Notes under the pieces: model-generated
Told to the model about the DNA's origin: nothing
The model's database searches: none
What the model saw: only the letters and a program-made list of their open reading frames with translations
Program-made: the position numbers and the translations under genes
Source of the DNA: Candidatus Cryosericum septentrionale
GTDB lineage: Bacteria; Caldisericota; Caldisericia; Cryosericales; Cryosericaceae
DNA: 47,326 nucleotides
Reading direction: 5' to 3'
Assembly: GCF_003570995.1 (NCBI RefSeq)
Contig: NZ_QXIY01000032.1
Coordinates: 1 to 47,326, forward strand
Part shown: positions 35,528 to 42,868 of the stretch, piece after piece
Position numbering within the stretch: the first letter of the stretch is position 1
How the letters are laid out: every line of letters begins with the position of its first letter

Positions 35528-37840
35528 CTAGCGAAAGACGACGCCTACCCGCTTGACGACGATGTTGCTCACCTTCGGACGCAGCAGTTTTGCCTCCACC
35601 GCCAGATACTTCGCCCGGGCAGCCTGTTCCTGTGCCATCACGGTCGCCTGCGTCTGCGCCGCCAGCACCGCCACCTGCTGCTGAAGGTCGTTCACCTTCT
35701 GCTGAAGATCGTTGGCTTTCTCCTGTAACGTCTGGGCTGTTCCCCGTGTCCGGGCGCCCGTCGCGAAGCTGCGTTTGCGCCCCACCAGCAGACCCAGGAA
35801 CGCCTCCGCCGTCTGCATGGTCGCCGCCGAGCTACGGTTGCGCGCTTCCATCTGCGCGATGTTCAGCCGCTGCTGCGCCTCGGTCAGGTCGTCCTGCAGC
35901 TTGTGCTGTTTCTCCTGCAGCTTCTCCCGTACCTTGTTTACGGCTCCGGTGATGTCGGGAGCGGACAGGACGCCGAGCCGCGCCATGAACTGGCCTTCCG
36001 TTTCACCGTTCTGCTGAGCAACCTTATACGGCTTGCTCGTCAACAACGTCAGGGGCCGGACCTTCAGGACGTCTTTGAGCCGCGCCGTGAGGGTCTTCCA
36101 GGACGCCGGCTTCTGCAGGTCCGCAGGAACCTCTTCGAACAGCACGCCGTCGGGAGCCTTGTCCCACCACGTCATGCCCTCGGGTAGCTGCTCCGCGGTT
36201 GTCCAGTCGACGGCGGGCCATTGCGAGACCGGGACGGAAAGCAGCAGATGCTCCTGCACGAATGCTCCGGTCGTCTTGTCCTCGTAAGCCACGTCCGCTT
36301 CGCCGAACACGTATGGGTCGAGCGTGGTCCCCGCCGGGACGGCAGCGAACTGAACCGGGATGCCGTCGGGGAACGCGGCCAGATATCGTGACGGTCCCGA
36401 GGTCGGCAACGCTTCGTGGGTGACATTCTCGAACTCGATCTTCCGTGACGCCATCAGCTGTCCAATCTGACCCTTGGTGAGGGGTCCACGCAGGTAGCTC
36501 ATCGCAAAACGGGACTCCACGACGACATGCCTCGCGGTATGGACGTTGTGCAGCAGAAACTGGCGCGGCTTGAGACTGCCCAGGACGCCGTTGAACCACG
36601 CCCTGTCGAGCGTGCCACCCCCTTCCTGCAGGGCTCCCTCGAGGCCGCCGAGCACACGTTCGCGGTCGCCGTCCTGCTGAAGTTTGCCGATGACCCAGGT
36701 ACCGGCATTGCTGAGGCCTTTGTAGTCGACGTCCACGGGGTTCTGGGTCGCCAGCACCACGCCGAGGCCAAACGCGCGTGCTTGCTTCATCAGGGTGAGC
36801 AGGGGCACCTTGGAGGGCGGATTGAAAGGGTACGGCGGGAAGTACCCGAACACCTCGTCGAAGTACAGCAGAGCCCGCAGAGAATCGGTCCCCTGCTGGA
36901 GACGCATCCAGGCAAGAACCTCCTGAAGCAGGAGCGTCACGAAGAACATGCGCTCCACGTCAGACAGGTGTGCAATGGCGAAGATACTGCAACGCGGCCT
37001 GCCGTCCGGTGCGCGAAGGAACCTCTCGACATCCAGAGGAGCGCCGTTCAACCAGGACTGGAACGAGGGAGAAGCGATGAGCCCATTGATGCGCATGGCA
37101 AGGTCCAGCCGTTCCCTTGGCGGAAAGAAGGTGTCCACCTCGAAGACGCCAAGCTTCTCGAACGGCGGGTTCTGCAGCTGCACGATAAGGTCCGGGAGGG
37201 TCAGGTCTGTGTCCTTGCCCCACGTATCGTTGATGATGGAGCTGATAAGGATGTGCTCACGGCTGCGAACTGGGTCGGCGTCGATGCCCACGAGGCCAAG
37301 GAGGGCGGAGGTGACACCCTTGACTTTCTCCTGCGTCTCCTCGTCGCCGAGGTCTCCCGCAGGCCTGCGGAAGCTCTGCAGAACCGACACCGGGATGCCC
37401 GCAGTCGACCCCGGCGTGAAGATGACAAAATCGGCCTTCGCCTTCAGCTGCGCGATCCGTTCCGGCGCAATCCCTGATGAAGCCAGACCCTTCTGCCATG
37501 TCGTTGCCGTTTCGAGAGCCGCCTGCTCCACCGTCAGTTCCTTTCGCTCAGCTTCAGCCGGATCCACCCACGGCTGAAACTCCGCGGCACTCAGGCCCGG
37601 AAATGTCAGGAGGAGGTTGCCCAGATCACCCTTGGGGTCGATGGCGATGACAGGAACGCCGTCCATCAGGGCCTCTTCGATGAGGTCGATGGACAGACCC
37701 GTCTTGCCGGACCCGGTCATGCCGACGATGACACCGTGCGTCGTCAGGTCCTTGCTCGGATACAGGACAGGGGCTCCAGCCTGACCCGTCGACGGGTCCA
37801 CCTCGGTACCGATATAGAAGGTCTTTCTGTCTTCGTCCAT
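35528..37840 (-). CDS. HerA/VirB4-like ATPase with C-terminal coiled coil
   Basis: 770 residues. The ATPase core carries Walker A GMTGSGKTG (K46) close to the N-terminus, the IDPKGDLGNLLLTFP segment typical of HerA-like proteins, Walker B LLYFDEVFGYFPP (E329), and a sensor-like LATQNPVDVDYKGLSNAGTW, which is near-diagnostic for the HerA/FtsK superfamily. The C-terminal part (about 640-750) is a predicted coiled coil with heptads (EKANDLQQKVNDLQQQVAVL). Family members are hexameric DNA or protein-translocating ATPases; this branch is uncharacterised and has no nuclease (NurA) neighbour. ATG 37840 has AGGAGG 5 bases upstream. It lies 64 bases downstream of csaA, on the same strand. Confidence 0.88.
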   Translation of the reverse strand: MDEDRKTFYIGTEVDPSTGQAGAPVLYPSKDLTTHGVIVGMTGSGKTGLSIDLIEEALMDGVPVIAIDPKGDLGNLLLTFPGLSAAEFQPWVDPAEAERKELTVEQAALETATTWQKGLASSGIAPERIAQLKAKADFVIFTPGSTAGIPVSVLQSFRRPAGDLGDEETQEKVKGVTSALLGLVGIDADPVRSREHILISSIINDTWGKDTDLTLPDLIVQLQNPPFEKLGVFEVDTFFPPRERLDLAMRINGLIASPSFQSWLNGAPLDVERFLRAPDGRPRCSIFAIAHLSDVERMFFVTLLLQEVLAWMRLQQGTDSLRALLYFDEVFGYFPPYPFNPPSKVPLLTLMKQARAFGLGVVLATQNPVDVDYKGLSNAGTWVIGKLQQDGDRERVLGGLEGALQEGGGTLDRAWFNGVLGSLKPRQFLLHNVHTARHVVVESRFAMSYLRGPLTKGQIGQLMASRKIEFENVTHEALPTSGPSRYLAAFPDGIPVQFAAVPAGTTLDPYVFGEADVAYEDKTTGAFVQEHLLLSVPVSQWPAVDWTTAEQLPEGMTWWDKAPDGVLFEEVPADLQKPASWKTLTARLKDVLKVRPLTLLTSKPYKVAQQNGETEGQFMARLGVLSAPDITGAVNKVREKLQEKQHKLQDDLTEAQQRLNIAQMEARNRSSAATMQTAEAFLGLLVGRKRSFATGARTRGTAQTLQEKANDLQQKVNDLQQQVAVLAAQTQATVMAQEQAARAKYLAVEAKLLRPKVSNIVVKRVGVVFR

Positions 37841-37904
37841 GGTTGCCTCCTGGTTGAGGTTCTCTCTCATGATAGGGGCCGCGCTGAGGCGCAATACCCC
37901 CGGA

Positions 37905-38234
37905 TCAGCCGAGCCTGAGCCCGTTGGGTACCGGACGATCGGCACCGACCAGCACCACGCCCTCGGGGGCGTAGACGCCGAGGACTAGCACTTCTGACGG
38001 GAACCCCGCCACCATACGGCTGGGAAAGTTGACGACGCCCAGCACCTGCCGCCCAACAAGCTGTTCCGGCACATAGAGCACGGTGATCTGTGCGCTGCAA
38101 TGCTTGACGCCAAGGTCAGGCCCAAAGTCGATGGTCAGCTTATACGCAGGCTTACGGGCCTGGGGAAACGGCTCGCACGCAGTGATCGTCCCTGTCCTGA
38201 TGTCGAGTTGCTCAAAGTCCTGCATCGTCGCCAC
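37905..38234 (-). CDS. csaA: CsaA-type tRNA-binding-domain protein
   Basis: 109 residues, the length of a stand-alone EMAP-II/tRNA-binding OB-fold protein. The family pattern is clear: DFEQLDIRTGTITACEPFPQ, ARKPAYKLTIDFG, then SAQIT, LVGRQVLGVVNFPSRMVAGF and the EVLVLG end. CsaA is described as an export-related chaperone with tRNA-binding fold, forming dimers in the cytosol. GTG 38234 has GGAGG 5 bases upstream. It is the first gene of a leftward unit with the HerA-like ATPase. Confidence 0.94.
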   Translation of the reverse strand: MATMQDFEQLDIRTGTITACEPFPQARKPAYKLTIDFGPDLGVKHCSAQITVLYVPEQLVGRQVLGVVNFPSRMVAGFPSEVLVLGVYAPEGVVLVGADRPVPNGLRLG

Positions 38235-38258
38235 AGTCGCCTCCAGTCCTTCTGGTCA

Positions 38259-38286
38259 ATAGTACGCAGCCAGGCGCCCGTGGCAA
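38259..38286 (-). promoter_or_regulatory. Promoter of csaA and the HerA-like gene
   Basis: Reading leftward: -35 TTGCCA (38286-38281), 16-bp spacer, -10 TACTAT (38264-38259). Confidence 0.6.
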
Positions 38287-38347
38287 TGGCTACGTGGCGC
38301 ACGGCGACTCCATCGAACGACAAGTCTTCATGATAAGCGGCACGGGC

Positions 38348-38376
38348 TTGACACGGACCTGTGTCTCGGAGGATAT
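38348..38376 (+). promoter_or_regulatory. Promoter of the 5'-nucleotidase gene
   Basis: TTGACA (38348-38353), 17-bp spacer, GGATAT (38371-38376). It is divergent from the csaA promoter. Confidence 0.5.
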
Positions 38377-38416
38377 TCCCAGAGGTTCTCACCGCCATTC
38401 TCCACAGGAGGCCACC

Positions 38417-38650
38417 ATGGGTACCACGAAGCGGTTCACCATCCTTCACAGCAACGACATGCACGGCGATTTCCTCGCAGAGATGCGCGGCCAAGAGGGC
38501 CACCTTATCGGCGGCCTGTCACTGTTGTCCGGGTATATCAACCAGGTCCGGAACGAGGAGAAGAATGTCCTGTACTGCATTGCAGGCGACATGGTGCAGG
38601 GGTCCCTCATCGACGCCGAGTACAAGGGTATCACACGATGGAGATCATGA
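38417..38650 (+). CDS. 5'-nucleotidase family phosphohydrolase, N-terminal fragment
   Basis: 77 residues beginning MGTTKRFTILHSNDMHGDFL, which contains the first metal-binding motif (HSNDMHGD), and reaching GDMVQGSLIDAEYKGI, the second (GDMVQGS). It then shifts out of frame and stops at 38650. AGGAGG lies 5 bases before ATG 38417. The sequence at 38630-38637 lacks one base relative to the expected reading (GI-x-TMEIMNYLAPD), so the gene is broken by a single-base deletion; the rest is in the next frame from 38638. There is no homopolymer at the site. With the second part it would make a ~480-residue cytosolic UshA-like enzyme. Confidence 0.8.
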   Translation: MGTTKRFTILHSNDMHGDFLAEMRGQEGHLIGGLSLLSGYINQVRNEEKNVLYCIAGDMVQGSLIDAEYKGITRWRS

Positions 38651-39861
38651 ACTACCTGGCGCCGGACGTCGCCACGCTGGGCAACCACGAATTCGACTAT
38701 GGACTGCCACACCTGCTGTTCCTGGAGAAGGTGGCCAATTTCTACATCACCCAGTACAACAAGCGCCTGTTCCAGCCGTACGTGGTGAAGAACGTCGACG
38801 GCTTCGACATCCTGTTCATCGGGATCATCACGGAGAAGGTCATGGACATGCTGAAGACCGACAACATGCTATCGTCGTTCATCACGCTGCAGGAGGCGGC
38901 CTCCAAAGTCGGGAAGATCTGCAACGCCTACAAGAATGATGACATCGACCTGACCATCCTGCTGACCTACATCGGCTTCGAGTCCGATAAGGAGCTTGCG
39001 AGCCTGCTGGACCCCGCATGGGGTGTCGACATGATCATCGGAGGGCATAGCCACACGATACTGGAGCAGCCCGCCATCGTCAACAACATTCTGATCGCAC
39101 AGGCCGGCACCGGCACCGACCAGGTTGGACGGTTCGACATCACCGTGGATGACGACACCAACAGTATCGTCGACTGGACATGGAAGCTGGTCCCAATTGA
39201 CAACGCCCACTGCCAGCCCGACGAAAAGCTCACCGCGTTCATCGACGGGTTCAAGGACGTCGTCGACAGGAAGTACGGCAGTATCATCTCCAAGTTCCCA
39301 CGCACACTCACGCACCCGGAACGCACACGCGAGACAGAGCCTGGAAACCTGTTTGCCGACGCAATCCAGGAGAAGACCGGGGTCGACGTCACATTCGTCG
39401 GCAGCGGCAGCATCCGCAAGACGGAGCTGGGTTCCGTCGTCACGCTAGGCGACTACCTGACGCTGTTCCCCTACGACGACTCCGTCACCCGGTTCACCGT
39501 GACCCGCGCACAACTCAGGCACGCATTCGCCGGGTTCATGCGCCCGGAGAACCGCAAAGGCGAGGGCGAGTACTACCAGGTGAACAGGGGCGTGAAGGCG
39601 GTCTACGACCTGGTGAAGCATGAACTGGTGTCGCTGACTCTGAACGGCGTCCCTGTCGACGATTCCTCGCGGTACTCCATCTGTCTGCAGGGATACCACT
39701 ACAAGAACTCGACCGTCGGGCTGCAGCTGACGGGCGAGGAACTGGCACAGGTGGAGCAGCCCCGCCTGCTTGCAACGTCCGGCCGGGACGTCGTCGAGGA
39801 GTACCTGCGTAACCACCAGAACCTTCAGGCGAAGGTCGAGCGCCGCCTCCAGTATCTCTAG
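38638..39861 (+). CDS. 5'-nucleotidase family phosphohydrolase, main part (frame-shifted)
   Basis: 407 residues. It starts MEIMNYLAPDVATLGNHEFD, containing the third metal motif (GNHEFDYG). The metallophosphatase core continues with VDMIIGGHSHTILEQP (GGHSH). The 5'-nucleotidase C-terminal domain follows from about residue 190 (NLFADAIQEKTGVDVTFVGS; GDYLTLFPYDDSV). No signal peptide is present in the upstream part, so it would be cytosolic. A weak ribosome site (AAGGG, 10 bases upstream) could allow separate translation, but this piece lacks the first two metal motifs. It is probably inactive unless the frameshift is an assembly error or is bypassed. Confidence 0.85.
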   Translation: MEIMNYLAPDVATLGNHEFDYGLPHLLFLEKVANFYITQYNKRLFQPYVVKNVDGFDILFIGIITEKVMDMLKTDNMLSSFITLQEAASKVGKICNAYKNDDIDLTILLTYIGFESDKELASLLDPAWGVDMIIGGHSHTILEQPAIVNNILIAQAGTGTDQVGRFDITVDDDTNSIVDWTWKLVPIDNAHCQPDEKLTAFIDGFKDVVDRKYGSIISKFPRTLTHPERTRETEPGNLFADAIQEKTGVDVTFVGSGSIRKTELGSVVTLGDYLTLFPYDDSVTRFTVTRAQLRHAFAGFMRPENRKGEGEYYQVNRGVKAVYDLVKHELVSLTLNGVPVDDSSRYSICLQGYHYKNSTVGLQLTGEELAQVEQPRLLATSGRDVVEEYLRNHQNLQAKVERRLQYL

Positions 39862-39864
39862 ACC

Positions 39865-39892
39865 TTGCGCCCGTGCTGAACCGGCTTAGTCT
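39865..39892 (+). promoter_or_regulatory. Candidate promoter of the collapsed PAP2 gene
   Basis: TTGCGC (39865-39870), 16-bp spacer, TAGTCT (39887-39892). It is followed by a leader to the AGAGG-led ATG at 39933. Confidence 0.4.
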
Positions 39893-39932
39893 GTAGACGG
39901 ACCAGACCACGGTACGACAAAGAGGCGTCTGT

Positions 39933-40284
39933 ATGACCATTGTTCCCGGTCCCATCCTGCAATGGGGGCTGCCTCGTGGGTCTGGTGTTCCAGCAGCGGC
40001 ATACCCGTTTCAATGCAGCCGGTCCCGTCCGAACCAGGATTCTCCGGTTCGTGCTGGGCATCGTCGCAGTCCTCCTGATATCGCGCGGACTCGCCGTTGT
40101 CCTGCCCCCCGGCACTGGCCTGACCGCCCAGATCGGGCGGTTCGTCCGCTATGCCCTGACCGGAGTCTGGACAGTTTACGTCCCGCCGGTTGTCTTCCTG
40201 CGGACGGGTCTTGCCCTATCATCACAGCATGGCATCTACGTCGGCAGGCCGGAGAACGATACGAAGGGACCCCACAAGCCTTGA
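39933..40284 (+). pseudogene. PAP2-family phosphatase gene with internal deletion
   Basis: ATG 39933 (AGAGG 7 bases upstream) begins MTIVPGPILQWGLPRG, a plausible PAP2-type first segment. The frame then becomes non-hydrophobic, while another frame from about 39976 reads GLVFQQRHTRFNAAGPVRT, LRFVLGIVAVLLISRGLAVV and RFVRYALTGVWTVYVPPVVF, the typical last helices of a PAP2 membrane phosphatase, with a stop at 40284. The middle, including all catalytic motifs (KxxxxxxRP, PSGH, SRxxxxxHxxxD), is missing. A short two-helix product from GTG 39976 is possible. The C-terminal match is moderately firm; the N-terminal part is an inference. Confidence 0.5.
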
Positions 40285-40365
40285 CCGAAGATGTGTTATG
40301 GTTAGGCTCATGGGTGGAGCGTTGGCATGTTCCTCGAGGTCTGTCGCGCCCCACATGGGAAGTAG

Positions 40366-40538
40366 ACCGACGATCACGTCGGTGAACAGTCTCCCAGGAG
40401 ACTGAGGCCAGTTTGATGCATTTCGCTGACGGCTGGATATGTCCTGACTATGAGCGGGCGCTCAGACATGCGTAATGGGAGGTGAACCACAGGTACATGA
40501 GCTTGGCGTGTGACTGACAGACCGGCGCAATTGCCGGT
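40366..40538 (+). other. Block of three perfect hairpins upstream of the BMP lipoprotein gene
   Basis: ACCGACG/CGTCGGT (40366-40372 with 40377-40383), CAGTCTCC/GGAGACTG (40387-40394 with 40397-40404) and ACCGGC/GCCGGT (40521-40526 with 40533-40538). No ORF with a ribosome site was seen in 40285-40608. A promoter-like TTGACC (40281-40286), 16-bp spacer and TAGGCT (40303-40308) lies upstream, so the block could be transcribed as a leader or small RNA. It matches no riboswitch I know. Confidence 0.4.
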
Positions 40539-40562
40539 GTCGAGACATGGATCACGTATTTG

Positions 40563-40571
40563 TGCTAGAAT
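40563..40571 (+). promoter_or_regulatory. Extended -10 element upstream of the BMP lipoprotein gene
   Basis: TGCTAGAAT: TG plus TAGAAT (40566-40571). No convincing -35 was seen, as is usual for extended -10 promoters. It would give a ~30-nt leader. Confidence 0.5.
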
Positions 40572-40608
40572 ACTTACTATTAGGCTATTCTGTTCTGGAG
40601 GAGAACAA

Positions 40609-41808
40609 ATGAGAAGACTGCTGTCTGTTGTACTGATTCTAGCTCTTGCTGCCTCCGTCTTCACCGGTTGCAAGAAGGCCACGCCGGTCGTCAACGAGAT
40701 TAAGATTGGCCTTGTCACCGATGTCGGTGGCCGTGGCGACCAGTCATTCAACGATTCCGCCTTGCGCGGTCTCGAGATCTGGGCTGCCAAGAAGTCCTTC
40801 GTCAAGGGTGGCGGCTACATTGACATGTCTGATGCAGACTATGCACAGTCTCTGGCCGACAACGCCCCTGACCTTACCGACAAGAACATCGCTCCGATCC
40901 CTGGCATCACCCCCGTCGTGCTCGAGTCCAAGGAACAGACGGACTACGTCCCCAACCTCACCAAGCTTGCCGAGGACGAGGGCTGCAAGATGATCATCGC
41001 CGTCGGCTTCATGCTCGCCGACGCCACGTACCAGGTCGCCAAGGATCATCCGGACGTCAAGTTCATGCTCATCGACGCCGTTCCCTCCGACGCCACGACG
41101 TTTGCACCGCTCCCTAACCTCCCCAACCTTGTCGACTACCTGTTCAAGGAAGAGCAGTGCGGGTTCCTTGTCGGTGCCATCGCTGGCTATGCCACGAAGG
41201 CGAACAAAATTGGCTACATCGGTGGTATCGCCGTTCCGGCCGTCCAGCGCTATGAAGCAGGTTTCTTCGCTGGCATCAAGACCACGAACCCGACTGCCTA
41301 CGGCACCGCTGGCAAGAACGTGGCTGACGTCTACGCTGGCAGCTTCGGCGACCAGCCCAAGGGCAAGCTTATCGCCCAGACAATGATTGCTCAGAAGTGT
41401 GATATCCTGTTCCACGCTGCCGGCGCCACTGGCAACGGCATGTTCGAAGCCATCAAGGAAGCCGGCGGACCTGACAAGGGTCTGTGGGGCATCGGTGTCG
41501 ACGTCGACATGGGCAAGAACCCGAACCTGTATCCCGCGGGAACGCTGACCTCCGCCATCAAGCACGTCGACTTTGCTACGTGGACGGCCATCAAGTCCGT
41601 TGTTGACGACACCTTCAAGTCAGAGGTTGTCACTCTGTCGCTGACCGACGGTGGCGTTGGCTGGGCCCAAGATAACGTTGCCAAGGTCCTGTCCGCTGAC
41701 CAGATCACCAAGATCAACAACCTCCGCCAGGCCATCATCGACGGTACCATCGTTCCGCCGACTGATCCGAAGGCCGTTCCAGCCTGGACCGCTCCGACCG
41801 GTTACTAG
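40609..41808 (+). CDS. BMP-family lipoprotein, probable nucleoside-binding ABC transporter component
   Basis: 399 residues. A lipoprotein signal peptide (MRRLLSVVLILALAASVFTG) is followed by the lipidated C21 in the lipobox FTGC. The mature part is a BMP/PnrA-type solute-binding protein: IGLVTDVGGRGDQSFNDSAL at the start, CGFLVGAIAGYATK, and the HAAGATGNGMFEAIKEA segment. Family members bind purine nucleosides at the outer face of the membrane and hand them to an ABC permease; the permease and ATPase are not in the window. ATG 40609 has TGGAGGAG 5 bases upstream. A strong terminator follows, so it is probably transcribed alone. Confidence 0.94.
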   Translation: MRRLLSVVLILALAASVFTGCKKATPVVNEIKIGLVTDVGGRGDQSFNDSALRGLEIWAAKKSFVKGGGYIDMSDADYAQSLADNAPDLTDKNIAPIPGITPVVLESKEQTDYVPNLTKLAEDEGCKMIIAVGFMLADATYQVAKDHPDVKFMLIDAVPSDATTFAPLPNLPNLVDYLFKEEQCGFLVGAIAGYATKANKIGYIGGIAVPAVQRYEAGFFAGIKTTNPTAYGTAGKNVADVYAGSFGDQPKGKLIAQTMIAQKCDILFHAAGATGNGMFEAIKEAGGPDKGLWGIGVDVDMGKNPNLYPAGTLTSAIKHVDFATWTAIKSVVDDTFKSEVVTLSLTDGGVGWAQDNVAKVLSADQITKINNLRQAIIDGTIVPPTDPKAVPAWTAPTGY

Positions 41809-41831
41809 AATCTGTTCCAGAGCAAACCGCC

Positions 41832-41858
41832 AACCCCCGGCTTTACGCCGGGGGTTTT
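41832..41858 (+). terminator. Terminator of the BMP lipoprotein gene
   Basis: AACCCCCGGC (41832-41841) pairs with GCCGGGGGTT (41847-41856), followed by TT. It is 23 bases after the stop. Confidence 0.9.
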
Positions 41859-42199
41859 GCATCTGCGGACGCTCTCATGTGAACGATGAGGAGAGGATGA
41901 GCCCAGAAAAGGAGATGCCCCGGGTGGGTTGAGCCCGGAGCAATGTGAAAAAGGAAAGGGAATTGCTGCTTGCTACAGCTGCGAACAGTATAGCGCCCGG
42001 GAGGGCAATGCAACCGGATTTTTCACACTATTGTCACGCCTGCGGTAAACGCACGGCAGTCCACGAACACCCGATTCCAGAAACCAAGGTGCCCTCTTCG
42101 TGCATGCGCACAAGGGCGCGCAGTACTTCAGGTCTTCAAAGCCAGAACCAATGGTGACCGCTATTCGCTTGCCGTCCAGTTGAGATACTGGCTACCTCT
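41859..42199. other. Gap without a supportable gene
   Basis: One open frame (GTG 41945 to 42157, with a CHACGK pair) has a mediocre ribosome site and no recognisable domain. Nothing else was seen. It separates the BMP gene from the leftward glycerol cluster. Confidence 0.4.
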
Positions 42200-42466
42200 T
42201 CAGGGTCTGAAAACGTTCCACCCGCCCCGCTTCATCTGGAAGTAGAAGAAGGCTACCCAGGCTACTGGAAATATCACAGCGTTCCATCTTCTTCCGACGT
42301 GCAAGAACATGATCTCGCTGAGGATAAGCGGCACAAGGAATACTGCGAGCCTGACCCAGTAGCGTGGTTGCTTCTTCTGACTCAGCCCAGGCTTCGGCTC
42401 GACAGTGGATGTCGGTGTTTCTGGTGGTACGATGACGCCTTTATCTTCCTGCAGGTCTTTTGCCAT
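42200..42466 (-). CDS. Small membrane protein at the end of the glycerol-3-phosphate cluster
   Basis: 88 residues: a hydrophilic Pro/Lys-rich first third (KPGLSQKKQPRYW), then two hydrophobic helices (about 38-55 and 62-80) and a short tail. AGGA lies 6 bases before ATG 42466, and the gene starts 8 bases after the DUF1667 stop, so it is the last gene of the operon. No family was recognised. It may anchor the oxidoreductase complex to the membrane or link it to a quinone; this is inference from position. Confidence 0.75.
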   Translation of the reverse strand: MAKDLQEDKGVIVPPETPTSTVEPKPGLSQKKQPRYWVRLAVFLVPLILSEIMFLHVGRRWNAVIFPVAWVAFFYFQMKRGGWNVFRP

Positions 42467-42474
42467 GTCAGTTC

Positions 42475-42858
42475 CTATGATGCCTCGCTTTTTGCCGGAA
42501 TATTTCTGCTTGCCAGAACGTTGACGCCGGTGCCGAATGCGTTTGCAATCACTACGTCCCCGAACTTTACGGGAGCCGTAAGCTCGATCTTCCGGATTTC
42601 GGCCAGTAGATCAAGAATACGTGGCTTGGGAATCGGCGATTCGGTGTAGACTGGGGCAAGAGGATGTACGCCGCCCTTTACCCGGACCGTGGTCGTCACC
42701 ATGCGCCGCGGGTCCTTTAGTTCCCCCGTCACATAGTCGACACCGCGCTTGCAGCTGTTCCCTTCCAACTTGACGACGGCCTCACCCTCCATTGTCACGT
42801 CCAAGGCGCAGCCCCTTGGACATGTAATGCAGATAAACTTCCTATGTTCCTGCGTCAT
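42475..42858 (-). CDS. DUF1667 iron-sulfur-type subunit of the glycerol-3-phosphate oxidoreductase cluster
   Basis: 127 residues. The conserved cysteines are near the start: KFICITCPRGC (C-x2-C-x3-C) and NSCKRG, a four-cysteine pattern suggesting an Fe-S cluster. The rest (PRRMVTTTVRVKGG, then PLAPVYTESPIPKPRI) is typical of DUF1667 proteins. In Thermotoga and many Firmicutes this gene lies directly downstream of the same GlpA-like and FAD/NAD oxidoreductase genes, as here. AAGGAG is 6 bases before ATG 42858. It is likely an electron-transfer subunit. Confidence 0.92.
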   Translation of the reverse strand: MTQEHRKFICITCPRGCALDVTMEGEAVVKLEGNSCKRGVDYVTGELKDPRRMVTTTVRVKGGVHPLAPVYTESPIPKPRILDLLAEIRKIELTAPVKFGDVVIANAFGTGVNVLASRNIPAKSEAS

Positions 42859-42868
42859 ATCAGTCTCC

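Noticed and set aside
38630-38650. Programmed frameshift in the 5'-nucleotidase
   Set aside because: No slippery heptamer or following structure was recognised; a plain one-base deletion is simpler.
40285-40608. Possible purine riboswitch before the nucleoside-binding lipoprotein
   Set aside because: The hairpins do not show the conserved junction or loops of the purine aptamer.
41945-42157. 70-codon frame with a CHACGK pair
   Set aside because: Only one CxxC, poor start context and no recognisable fold; kept as gap.
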